DNA of 22,903 nt from CAZJKE01 sp964546585 (GTDB lineage Bacteria > Planctomycetota > Phycisphaerae > Phycisphaerales > SM1A02), in NCBI GenBank assembly GCA_964546585.1, contig CAZJKE010000030.1, positions 1 through 22,903 on the forward strand, in the 5' to 3' direction. The translations under genes were made by a program, and so were the position numbers. The notes below the pieces were generated by a model. That model made no database searches, had not been told where the DNA came from, and saw only the letters and a list, made by a program, of their open reading frames with translations. Below are positions 1-7,412 of this stretch, piece by piece (the first letter of the stretch is position 1; every line of letters starts with the position of its first letter).

Positions 1-54
1 GGGGTCACACCCGGGGTCACACCCGGGGTCACACCCGGGGTGTGACCCCGGGTG
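1..54. repeat. Tandem 12-bp palindromic repeats, left end
   Basis: Three direct copies of GGGGTCACACCC (1-12, 13-24, 25-36) are followed by the inverted unit GGGTGTGACCCC (38-49) and a partial copy. The junction 25-49 is a perfect 12-1-12 palindrome. The same unit family occupies the right end of the window at 22831-22903. It has no spacers and no coding signal. The orientation switch would allow a strong hairpin or cruciform. Its role is unknown; this kind of repeat commonly interrupts assemblies. Confidence 0.9.
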
Positions 55-160
55 GGGCGAGGGGATGGCGGGGAGGGGTGGATACTGGTTGGTGATGCAC
101 AGGAGGGATCGGGTCGGGGCGGACCGGGGGCGGGAGGGCAACGCAGACCTGAACCGTGAA

Positions 161-234
161 CGCGCCCGGCAGGACTCGAACCTGCGACCTTCGGTTTAGG
201 AAACCGGTGCTCTGTCCAGCTGAGCTACGGGCGC
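161..234 (-). tRNA. tRNA-Arg (anticodon CCT)
   Basis: On the minus strand the sequence folds as a cloverleaf of 74 nt. The acceptor arm GCGCCCG pairs with CGGGCGC, the D-arm is GCTC/GAGC, and the T-arm is GCAGG-TTCGAGT-CCTGC. The seven-base anticodon loop TTCCTAA gives anticodon CCT (198-200), which reads AGG arginine codons. The anticodon stem has one C-A mismatch at its outer pair. The 3' CCA is not encoded (the gene ends G then TTC), so it must be added after transcription. It lies 21 bp downstream of the FHA-sigma gene on the same strand. Confidence 0.95.
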
Positions 235-255
235 CGAAGCGGCGAATTGTACGCG

Positions 256-1263
256 CTACAGTTCCTCATCACGGATTCGGTTGATGATCTCTCGCACGGT
301 ACGCATGACGCGGCTCTTGGCATGCCGCACCGTTTCCGAGGTCATTCCGAGACGCTCAGCGGTTCGCTCCGCGCTAAGACCGCGCCGCCCGTAGAGTTCA
401 AATGCTTCCCATGTCTTTGGCTCAAACTTCGGACGCGCTTCCTGCATCGCCTCTGACAGCAGATGTTCTGCCCATTGGCGGTCAAACTCCGCTTCAAGAT
501 CGTCGTGCGGATCCTGCGCTGCACGCATCCCTTTCGTATCCAGATTTGCTTCTCGGCGCTTTCGATGTCGCTGCCGAATCGCATTGAGCGTGATCCGCTT
601 GAGGTACCCTCTGAATCGCCCCTTCGTCGGATCATATTCAAAGCGATCAGCCGCCTTGAAGAAGTTGAACAACACCGTCTGCATGATGTCGTCGGCCTCA
701 CCGGACGGCAAACCGGCATTGCGGGCAAAGCCACAGATCACCGGACCGTACCGGTCAACAAACATCTTCCAACCCATCTCTCGATCAGTCGTCTCGTCCG
801 ACTTCAACCGAAGAAGCACGCCGACATCCGTTTCATACCGACCATTGACCGTGCGAACGAGTGTGGGCACTTCGCTCGGCGGCTCCTTCTGCGCCTTGTC
901 CAGTTCCGTGACGAATTCCTCATCAAGCGGCGCCGCAGCGGGCCCAATTCGGACCAGAAACTTCCATGGTCCGATCTGCAGCAGATCGCCTGGAACCAGT
1001 TGCGACTCCTCGCCCGGCTCCAGCCGAATCGTGTTGAGATATGTTCCACCCCGGCTATCAAGATCTTGCAAGACCCATGCTCCAGCCTTGTCAATCACCA
1101 CCGCATGTTTTCGCGATACATACCGGTTCGTCAACTGCGCGCCGCACTCGGGACTTCGCCCAATGACGACTTCTCCCGTAGCAGGAACCACAATCTCCGG
1201 AACAGGCCGACCATGAATCTGATCCAGGCAGAGGTCGCTGTGCTGTTTCTCGGCTTCGGTCAC
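256..1263 (-). CDS. FHA domain-ECF-type RNA polymerase sigma factor fusion
   Basis: 335 aa. The N-terminal forkhead-associated domain (about 10-108) keeps the core phosphothreonine-binding positions: G35-R36, S50-x-x-H53 and G73-T74-x-x-N77. A linker (about 109-160) leads to sigma region 2 (about 163-236, including DDIMQTVLFNFF and the FEYDPTKGRFRGYL segment common in planctomycete ECF proteins) and region 4 (about 283-333, helix-turn-helix GLSAERTAERLGMTSETVR). No anti-sigma gene is adjacent. Instead a Ser/Thr kinase gene diverges from it, 133 bp away. Inference: the FHA domain reads a phosphothreonine on the kinase or a partner and so controls promoter recognition. The ATG at 1263 was chosen because it begins just before the FHA fold. 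The domain assignment is strong; the regulatory mechanism is not shown by the sequence. Confidence 0.9.
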   Translation of the reverse strand: MTEAEKQHSDLCLDQIHGRPVPEIVVPATGEVVIGRSPECGAQLTNRYVSRKHAVVIDKAGAWVLQDLDSRGGTYLNTIRLEPGEESQLVPGDLLQIGPWKFLVRIGPAAAPLDEEFVTELDKAQKEPPSEVPTLVRTVNGRYETDVGVLLRLKSDETTDREMGWKMFVDRYGPVICGFARNAGLPSGEADDIMQTVLFNFFKAADRFEYDPTKGRFRGYLKRITLNAIRQRHRKRREANLDTKGMRAAQDPHDDLEAEFDRQWAEHLLSEAMQEARPKFEPKTWEAFELYGRRGLSAERTAERLGMTSETVRHAKSRVMRTVREIINRIRDEEL

Positions 1264-1347
1264 AATCGGGATTCCTCGGAGCTACGGGGCTTTCAAGGGC
1301 ATTCAAACAAAGCAAAAAACAGCGGTGCTTTCTGGCCTCTGCGTGCT

Positions 1348-1353
1348 ATTGTA
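1348..1353 (-). promoter_or_regulatory. Possible -10 element of the FHA-sigma gene
   Basis: TACAAT on the minus strand lies about 85 nt upstream of the sigma-factor start in the divergent intergenic region. No convincing -35 hexamer sits 17 nt upstream, so the call is weak. The same hexamer also occurs in front of the thiolase and transporter genes. Confidence 0.25.
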
Positions 1354-1396
1354 GTCCTTGGAGCGTTGCCGGATTCCCTTAACAGCAGCGACGGCC

Positions 1397-3670
1397 ATGA
1401 CTAACGAAAACCGCCCCACGGATCCAGATGCCGAAACCCTCGGGATGCCAGAAGACGGCGACAGTCGCAAAGGCAGCATGCCCGAGCCTGCCGTGTTTTC
1501 AAGTCAGGGTATTCCAGCTGAAATAGGCCGCTACCGCATTCTTGGCGTCATCGGCAGCGGTGGCATGGGAACAATTTACGAGGCGATGCAGGAGAGTCCC
1601 CGTCGCCGCGTTGCGCTCAAGGTTGTCAAGGCGGGGGCCGCCAGCGAAATGGCGCTCCGCCGATTCGAGTTCGAATCACAGACGCTTGCAAAGCTCCGAC
1701 ATCCGAACATCGCACAGGTGTACGAAGCAGGCACATGGGAGAGCGATCAGGGACCGGTTCCGTACTTCGCGATGGAGTACATTCCAAACGCCCAGTCCAT
1801 CATCCAGTACGCAAGGAAGCGGAATCTCTCACTTCGTGAACGAATGGAGTTGTTCATCCAGGTGTGCGAGGCGGTTCACCACGCCCACCAGAAGGGCATC
1901 ATTCACCGCGACCTGAAGCCCGACAACATCCTTGTAGACAGTACTGGAGTCATAAAGATCATCGACTTTGGTGTTGCCCGCGCAACTGACGCTGACATGG
2001 CGGTCACCACCATGCAGACCACGATGGGCCAACTCATCGGCACACTGCAGTACATGAGCCCTGAACAATGCGAAGCCAATCCAGACGCGATCGACACGCG
2101 AAGTGATGTCTATGCACTCGGCGTGATCTTCTTCCAACTGCTTTCTGGAGAGTTGCCGTATAACCTGCGGCGGCAAGCGATCCACGAAGCGGTGCGCGTG
2201 ATCCAAGAAGTCCGACCGGACTCGATGAGTACGACCAACCTCCAGTTGCGGGGCGACATTGAGACTATCGCTCTGAAGGCGCTGGAAAAGGATCGGCAGC
2301 GGCGGTATCAGTCGGCGTCCGATCTTGCGCAGGACATCCACCACTACCTCCACAATGAACCCATCGAGGCGAGGCCGCTGAGCATTGCCTATCAAGTGCG
2401 ACTCTTTTCCAAGAAGTACAAACGCACGGTCGCAGCAGTGCTGGCGCTTGTCGCGTCGATCATTCTTGGCCTGATTGGCACCAGTTGGGGCCTGATTCGT
2501 GTCAACACATTGAACAGTGAACTCGCTCTTGCGCTTGATGAAGCGACCACGCAGCGAATGATCGCCGAAAAGCGGTTCGAAGATGTACGCGACCTCTCCC
2601 GCACCTTTGTTGGACCGTTCTATGACGGCGTGGTCAAGTTGAACGCCGCGATGGATGTGCGGCGGCTGGTGATTGACACGGCACTTTCGCATCAACGTGA
2701 TCTGCAACAGTCGGCAGGAAACGATCCGGAACTGCTGGCTGATATCGCGTACACGCTGGGCCGGCTCGGGGACATGCTCGGCGGCCGAGCCGGCGCATCG
2801 CTCGGCCTGCATGACGAGGCCATTGAACAATACAAGGGTTCGTTGGATATCTATCTGACATTGGTAGAGCGAGGGCACGACCGGAAGTATGAGGTCGCGC
2901 ACGCCTATATCCGCATCGGCGAAGCGAACAACCGGAAGAAGGCATATCCGGTGGCGATGGAGTACTACCAGAGTGCCTCAACTGTCGCCCATGATCTCTT
3001 GAGCGAAAAACCCGACGACATGAAGGTTCGCCGTCTTCCGCTTGCCATCGCCATGAACATCGGCGACATGCACCGGAAACTCGGTAATCCCGAGGAGGCT
3101 GCGTCGATGTTCCGAACGATGCTTGAGGGACGCCGGCAACTTCTTGCTGAGGATCCATCCAATCTCCGTCTGCGGAGAGATGTCATGACAGCGTTGACCA
3201 GAGAAGCGACTGCTCTTGAAGAGGGCGGCGATGCCGAGGCGGCATTGGCTCTGCATGAGGAATCGTATTCCGTCGCAGCATCGCTGGTACAGGATGAGCC
3301 CGAAAACGGATGGGCCAAACGCGACCTCGCGTTTCGCTGCTTCTACCTTGGAAGTGCCCAGATTCACACTGGCACCGCCGAGGCCGGATTCGCTCTGCTC
3401 GAAGAGGGCATGGAGATGATTCGCACGTTGTGCGCCGCCAGCCCGGAGGACAGCCGCGCCCGAGGGGATGTTCTGCTCTACCTGCGAAACATGGTCGAAT
3501 TGCAGCGGTCGGGGGGGAGGGCGGACGAGGCCCAAGTTTCATGTCGAAGGACACTCATGGTCCTCCAGCCCGTGGTGGAAGCCAACCCCGACAATTATGT
3601 CCTCCAGGACATTTTTCGGCAGGTCGAGGACCTTCTTGGCACCGTGCGTGCCACAGTCGATCCCGTTTGA
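1397..3670 (+). CDS. Membrane Ser/Thr protein kinase with TPR-rich C-terminus
   Basis: 757 aa from the ATG at 1397. A TTG 39 nt upstream is in frame but would add a tail unlike the family. The kinase domain (about 45-320) has the glycine loop GSGGMG (53-58), ATP-anchoring K75 in ALKVVK, the catalytic loop HRDLKPDN with D172, DFG (190-192) and the SPEQ substrate-lobe motif, so it is predicted active. One membrane helix follows (about 344-366). The remaining 390 residues are helical, with repeated TPR-like units (for example around AIEQYKGSLDIYLTLVE and ALALHEESYSVAASLV), and would lie across the membrane from the kinase domain. Kinase-TM-TPR proteins are abundant in planctomycetes. It is divergent from the FHA-sigma gene, a plausible partner. 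The substrate and signal are unknown. Confidence 0.93.
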   Translation: MTNENRPTDPDAETLGMPEDGDSRKGSMPEPAVFSSQGIPAEIGRYRILGVIGSGGMGTIYEAMQESPRRRVALKVVKAGAASEMALRRFEFESQTLAKLRHPNIAQVYEAGTWESDQGPVPYFAMEYIPNAQSIIQYARKRNLSLRERMELFIQVCEAVHHAHQKGIIHRDLKPDNILVDSTGVIKIIDFGVARATDADMAVTTMQTTMGQLIGTLQYMSPEQCEANPDAIDTRSDVYALGVIFFQLLSGELPYNLRRQAIHEAVRVIQEVRPDSMSTTNLQLRGDIETIALKALEKDRQRRYQSASDLAQDIHHYLHNEPIEARPLSIAYQVRLFSKKYKRTVAAVLALVASIILGLIGTSWGLIRVNTLNSELALALDEATTQRMIAEKRFEDVRDLSRTFVGPFYDGVVKLNAAMDVRRLVIDTALSHQRDLQQSAGNDPELLADIAYTLGRLGDMLGGRAGASLGLHDEAIEQYKGSLDIYLTLVERGHDRKYEVAHAYIRIGEANNRKKAYPVAMEYYQSASTVAHDLLSEKPDDMKVRRLPLAIAMNIGDMHRKLGNPEEAASMFRTMLEGRRQLLAEDPSNLRLRRDVMTALTREATALEEGGDAEAALALHEESYSVAASLVQDEPENGWAKRDLAFRCFYLGSAQIHTGTAEAGFALLEEGMEMIRTLCAASPEDSRARGDVLLYLRNMVELQRSGGRADEAQVSCRRTLMVLQPVVEANPDNYVLQDIFRQVEDLLGTVRATVDPV

Positions 3671-3694
3671 GGGCGCTCAACACCCTTGTTTTCA

Positions 3695-3714
3695 GCCCTT
3701 GAGGGCGTTTTTTT
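3695..3714 (+). terminator. Intrinsic terminator after the kinase gene
   Basis: GCCC-TTGA-GGGC forms a short GC hairpin followed by G and seven T residues, 24 nt after the kinase stop codon. The stem is only 4 bp, but the T-run is good. Confidence 0.65.
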
Positions 3715-3819
3715 GGTAATGGGTTCACACTCGCGGCGGCCATGCGTAGTTGAGGATGGCTGAAATGAGAAAACCACGAACTTCCAGAACACGCCTGCGT
3801 ACGAACGACTGAACACGAA

Positions 3820-3931
3820 CGAAACTCTCCTCTCCTCCTTTTCTTCCCACCCGATCCTCTCTCCTCCCTTCCGATTCCTCTCAGAAGGAACCCCTCCCCC
3901 CGGCCTCGTGCCGGGGGGTTGTATTTTTTGG
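3820..3931 (+). ncRNA. Candidate CU-rich small RNA or 3' UTR ending in a terminator
   Basis: Between the kinase terminator and the convergent transporter gene, about 3825-3900 is nearly all C and T on the plus strand. It includes CCTCCTT, which is complementary to Shine-Dalgarno sequences. It ends in a strong plus-strand terminator at 3896-3927. A second terminator about 200 nt after the first suggests either a read-through 3' UTR or a separate short transcript. The only promoter-like pair seen is TTCACA (3724-3729) with a poor -10, so the 5' end is not defined. Confidence 0.25.
3896..3927 (+). terminator. Strong intrinsic terminator, plus strand
   Basis: A perfect 9-bp stem, CCCCCCGGC (3896-3904) with GCCGGGGGG (3910-3918), closes the loop CTCGT and is followed by TTGTATTTTTT. 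The T-run lies only on the plus-strand side, so it does not serve the minus-strand transporter gene that ends at 3941. It would stop transcription coming from the kinase side. Confidence 0.75.
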
Positions 3932-3940
3932 ACTAGAGCA

Positions 3941-6058
3941 TCATGCTCCCGGGAACCGGTCCTTCAGCGATCGGATGCCGCGTTCGTCCCCGATGACTGT
4001 CAGATGGTCACCGTCCTCCAACACGGTGCTGCCCCGAGGCACAACCATGTGCCCCCGACGGTGAATCAGTGCAACCAGACATCCCTCCGGGAATCCCAAA
4101 CTTTGCAGTGGGACTCCAATGAGGGGAGCGGTTTCAGTGTTGGAGCGGATCCACACTGACACGAATCGATCGTCGCGCAGCAGATTCTCCTTCAACGATT
4201 GCGCGTTCACCGCCGACAACCAACGGGCCATGAATCCTTCTTGCTCAACATGCCCGGCCAATTGCGCAAGCAGCCGAAGGTGGCGCGACGGATCATCCTC
4301 CGGGCTGACAAGAAAGAACAGGGCATGAACGGCGGGTACTTTGTGATGTCCGCCGAACGCATCGCCCACGTCGATCACGGTGCCATCGCGCGAGCGCACA
4401 ATGACCAACACGGGTTCCTCGATACCGTCGATTCGCAGGTGGGGTAATGCAACAGAGCCAGTTACCGGCGTAGCGCCGATCCCGGTACCGTGCAAGAATC
4501 CTGCCCGGAGCGACTCAGCCGTGGCCGGTAGCAACTGTGCCATCGCCTCCGATGCTTGTTCAACGATTTCATCAAATGAGGCGCCTCGTTCTGCTTCGAT
4601 CACAGGCGCCGAGGCGATGACTTCGTCGAATGGGTCGCTGGCACGCAGGCCTTTTTCTTTCAGGATCTCCCGAAGTTCGGTATCAAGGGCAGCAAATCGC
4701 TTGCGACCGAGCCGCTCGAACACATGGAAGATCGCGCCATATCGGTCGACTCGTCGGCGTGCGTATGCGAAGTACCATGCGACGCAGACCACAATGAGCC
4801 CGACCGAGAACACGACCGGCAACCATCCCATTTCAAAGATGATCCAGAGACAGGCTATGGACCCAACGATCTGAAGCCAAGGGTAGAACGGCGAGCGATA
4901 GCCTGGATCATATGAGTCGAGTTTGGTTTCCCGCATGACCACGACAGACATACAGAGCAGCGCAAACATCATCAACAGAAATGCGCTCGCGAGCTTTGCG
5001 ATTCCGAGGGGGTCGAGAAACAGAATGATCACAATGATGACGGCGGTGGACAGGATGACGCCGACAAACGGCGTGCCGTGACCATCCACCGAGCGAAGTA
5101 CCGGGGGGAGCAAATGATCGCGGCTCATGGCAAGCGGATATCTCGACGCGCTCAGGATGCCGGCGTTGGCAACTGCAAGGAACGCGAGAATGGCGGCAAT
5201 TGACATGAGGACTACGCCGACATTCGAACCGGTAATCTGCCCTGCGACGGTTGCGACCGGCGTGAGGTTCGTTTCGCCGTCGACTCCCAGCGACAGCCCT
5301 CTGACGCCGCTGACACCCACCATGACAGACACGCCGATTACATACACGGCGACAGCGGTGCCGATTGCCAGAAAGAGACCAAGTGGGAGATTGCGCTCTG
5401 GGTTGCGGATCTCTTCGGCAACACTGACCACCTTCGTCACGCCGACATAACTGACGAAGACCAGCCCCGCGGCACCGAGAATCCGTTCCGAGCCTGCGCC
5501 GAAGAAGTTTTCAAAGTGGGCAGCCTGCATCTTCATGCTGCCGGCCATGAGGAACCAAGCAAGCAATCCAAGCAGCACTATGACAAGGCCGATCTGAAAA
5601 GTTGTTGTCTTTCCGGCACCCAGCAGATTGATGCCGCCGAACCCGAGGGCCAGTAGGACAGCAATGCCTCCATATATCCATGTGGGTGTAGCCTCAGGCA
5701 GGAACAACTGGATGTATGCACCCATGCCGACCAGCGCAAAGGCGGTCTTCAACATGAGCGCCGCCCAAATCCCCAACCCTCCGATTGTCCCAAACATGGG
5801 TCCAAGGCTGCGGTCAAGAAAGTAATACACGCCGCCGGCCCGCGGCATCGCGGTTCCGAGTTCGATCTTGCTGAGCATCGGTGGTATCAGGAGGATGCCA
5901 GCGATCAGATAGGCCAACGGCACGGCGGGTCCTGCGGCTTCGGCGGCAAAGCTTGGCAGCAGAAAAAACCCGCCGCTGAGGGTGGTTCCCGTCGCCAATG
6001 CGAAGACGGCGAAGAGCCCCAGATCCTTGTTCATTGCCTTGAAGCGCGGTACAGCCAT
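3941..6058 (-). CDS. APC-family permease fused to PTS EIIA-like and RCK_C (TrkA-C) domains
   Basis: 705 aa from the ATG at 6058; an upstream TTG at 6100 is less likely. Residues about 8-435 form an amino acid/polyamine/cation (APC) superfamily transporter with about 12 membrane helices. TM1 carries TLSGGFF in place of the usual GSGIF, and a family-like SVAEEIRNPERNLP follows TM6. Residues about 470-627 match the PTS EIIA type-2 fold with the motif ALPH, whose H540 is the equivalent of the phosphorylatable histidine. Residues about 630-703 (IGVPLQSLGFPEGCLVALI...VLEDGDHLTVIG) are a classic RCK_C ligand-binding domain. The soluble tail is probably cytoplasmic and regulatory. The substrate is unknown: an amino acid or a cation such as K+ are both possible. 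It is last in a minus-strand run, 107 bp after the thiolase gene. Confidence 0.88.
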   Translation of the reverse strand: MAVPRFKAMNKDLGLFAVFALATGTTLSGGFFLLPSFAAEAAGPAVPLAYLIAGILLIPPMLSKIELGTAMPRAGGVYYFLDRSLGPMFGTIGGLGIWAALMLKTAFALVGMGAYIQLFLPEATPTWIYGGIAVLLALGFGGINLLGAGKTTTFQIGLVIVLLGLLAWFLMAGSMKMQAAHFENFFGAGSERILGAAGLVFVSYVGVTKVVSVAEEIRNPERNLPLGLFLAIGTAVAVYVIGVSVMVGVSGVRGLSLGVDGETNLTPVATVAGQITGSNVGVVLMSIAAILAFLAVANAGILSASRYPLAMSRDHLLPPVLRSVDGHGTPFVGVILSTAVIIVIILFLDPLGIAKLASAFLLMMFALLCMSVVVMRETKLDSYDPGYRSPFYPWLQIVGSIACLWIIFEMGWLPVVFSVGLIVVCVAWYFAYARRRVDRYGAIFHVFERLGRKRFAALDTELREILKEKGLRASDPFDEVIASAPVIEAERGASFDEIVEQASEAMAQLLPATAESLRAGFLHGTGIGATPVTGSVALPHLRIDGIEEPVLVIVRSRDGTVIDVGDAFGGHHKVPAVHALFFLVSPEDDPSRHLRLLAQLAGHVEQEGFMARWLSAVNAQSLKENLLRDDRFVSVWIRSNTETAPLIGVPLQSLGFPEGCLVALIHRRGHMVVPRGSTVLEDGDHLTVIGDERGIRSLKDRFPGA

Positions 6059-6128
6059 GCATGACGACCTGGAGGGGGGGTTGGAGGAGGGAGCGGGCAA
6101 TATGGGAAACCCCGCCGAGGTCGGTTCG

Positions 6129-6134
6129 ATTGTA
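6129..6134 (-). promoter_or_regulatory. Possible -10 element of the transporter gene
   Basis: TACAAT on the minus strand lies about 70 nt upstream of the transporter ATG, directly after the hairpin at 6141-6157. No good -35 is seen at 17 nt spacing. It is consistent with the transporter having its own transcript, but weak. Confidence 0.25.
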
Positions 6135-6140
6135 GCAGGG

Positions 6141-6157
6141 GGGGGTGGCCAACCCCC
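6141..6157. repeat. GC-rich inverted repeat after the thiolase gene
   Basis: GGGGGT and ACCCCC form a 6-bp stem around a 5-nt loop, 9 nt past the thiolase stop codon. No T-run follows on the minus strand, so it is not a standard intrinsic terminator. It may stabilise the 3' end or pause polymerase. Confidence 0.4.
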
Positions 6158-6165
6158 GGGGGCGA

Positions 6166-7374
6166 TCAGGAGCGATCAATCAGCGTGGCGACACCTTGCC
6201 CAACGCCTACGCAGAGCGATGCGAGGCCGTGTTGCAGTTCGCGGCGCACCATGTCGTGGGCCAGTCCAACGACGAGGCGCGCGCCGCTGCACCCAAGCGG
6301 ATGCCCGATAGCGATTGCGCCGCCGTTTGGATTGACAAGAGCCGGGTCGAGGTGGAGTTCGCGGATGCACGCCAGAGACTGCGCCGCGAATGCTTCGTTC
6401 AATTCAACGGCCTCAATGTCCTCCAGAGACCGATCCGAGCGTGTGAGCACCTTTCGGGTTGCGGCAACCGGGCCGAGACCCATGACAGCAGGCTCGACGC
6501 CGGCCGTTGCCGATGGGCCGACAAACGCAAGTATCGGCAGTCCGAGTGCCTTCGCCGTTGACTCCTCAACGAGCAACACCGCGGCGGCGCCATCATTGAT
6601 GCCGCTTGAGTTACCTGCGGTCACCGTGGCGTCTGCATCATCAGCAAAGACGGTGCGGAGGGTCGCAAGTTTTTCAAGTGTTGTTTCCGGCCGTGGATGT
6701 TCATCTCGATCCACAATCACAGGGTCACCGCGTCGCTGCGGCACTTCGACGGGAAGTACTTCGTCCGAGAAGCGACCAGCGTCGAATGCGGATTTCCATC
6801 GATGCTGGCTCTCCAGGGCAAATGCATCCTGATCTTCACGGCTGATACTCATGCGCCTAGCAACATTTTCCGCAGTCTTCCCCATGCTGATCGTCGGGTG
6901 CAATGCGTTGAGTCGTGGGTTCACGAATCGCCAGCCGATTGTCGTATCGTGTATCTCGCACGCTCGATCAAATGCATTCGGTGACTTCGGCATGACGAAC
7001 GGCGCACGGCTCATGCTTTCAACACCGCCGGCGATCATGACATCACCGTGTCCCGACTCGATCATTCTCGCCGCAATATTGATGGCTTCCAATCCCGACG
7101 CGCAGAGCCGATTCACCGTGCAGCCGGGGACATCAACGGGCAGGCCGGCGAGCAGCACGGCCATGCGGGCAACATTTCGATTGTCTTCGCCCGCCTGATT
7201 TGCGGCACCGAAATAAACATCGTCGATCTCTTGAGGATCAACGCCACTCTGCCGCACAACCTCGCGGATGACAATCGCAGCGAGATCGTCCGGTCGCATA
7301 CTGCTGAGTCCGCCGCCGTAGCGGCCAACTGGTGTCCGAAGGGCTGTAACGATTGCTGCTCGACGCTGTTTCAT
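6166..7374 (-). CDS. paaJ: Thiolase of the 3-oxoadipyl-CoA thiolase type (PaaJ/PcaF-like)
   Basis: 402 aa, the normal length for the family. It cleaves a 3-oxoacyl-CoA with CoA; the PaaJ/PcaF group acts on 3-oxoadipyl-CoA to give acetyl-CoA and succinyl-CoA. The nucleophile is C91 in VNRLCASG, the base H358 in GHPLG, and the second cysteine C388 in CVGVGQG. The stretch ANQAGEDNRNVARMA and the CxGVGQG form of the C-terminal motif are typical of PaaJ/PcaF rather than of biosynthetic AtoB/PhaA thiolases. It follows the PaaH-type dehydrogenase by 38 bp on the same strand, which fits consecutive pathway steps. A general beta-oxidation thiolase role cannot be excluded, because no ring-cleavage genes lie in the window. 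Confidence 0.88.
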   Translation of the reverse strand: MKQRRAAIVTALRTPVGRYGGGLSSMRPDDLAAIVIREVVRQSGVDPQEIDDVYFGAANQAGEDNRNVARMAVLLAGLPVDVPGCTVNRLCASGLEAINIAARMIESGHGDVMIAGGVESMSRAPFVMPKSPNAFDRACEIHDTTIGWRFVNPRLNALHPTISMGKTAENVARRMSISREDQDAFALESQHRWKSAFDAGRFSDEVLPVEVPQRRGDPVIVDRDEHPRPETTLEKLATLRTVFADDADATVTAGNSSGINDGAAAVLLVEESTAKALGLPILAFVGPSATAGVEPAVMGLGPVAATRKVLTRSDRSLEDIEAVELNEAFAAQSLACIRELHLDPALVNPNGGAIAIGHPLGCSGARLVVGLAHDMVRRELQHGLASLCVGVGQGVATLIDRS

Positions 7375-7412
7375 GCCACGGATTGTAGGTCAAGGCACGG
7401 CTCGTCGGCGAG

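Noticed and set aside
463..1404. Long plus-strand open frame (313 codons) opposite the FHA-sigma gene
   Set aside because: It is antisense to a gene with clear FHA and sigma domains, and its translation shows no recognisable motif.
1829..2902. Minus-strand open frame (357 codons) inside the kinase gene
   Set aside because: It is antisense to the conserved kinase domain and shows no motif of its own; it follows from codon bias.
6141..6157. Intrinsic terminator after the thiolase gene
   Set aside because: A GC stem is present but no T-run follows on the transcribed strand, so it is listed only as an inverted repeat.
7381..7387. TACAAT hexamer just upstream of the thiolase start as a promoter
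   Set aside because: It is only about 9 nt from the start codon and has no -35 partner; co-transcription from the dehydrogenase gene is simpler.
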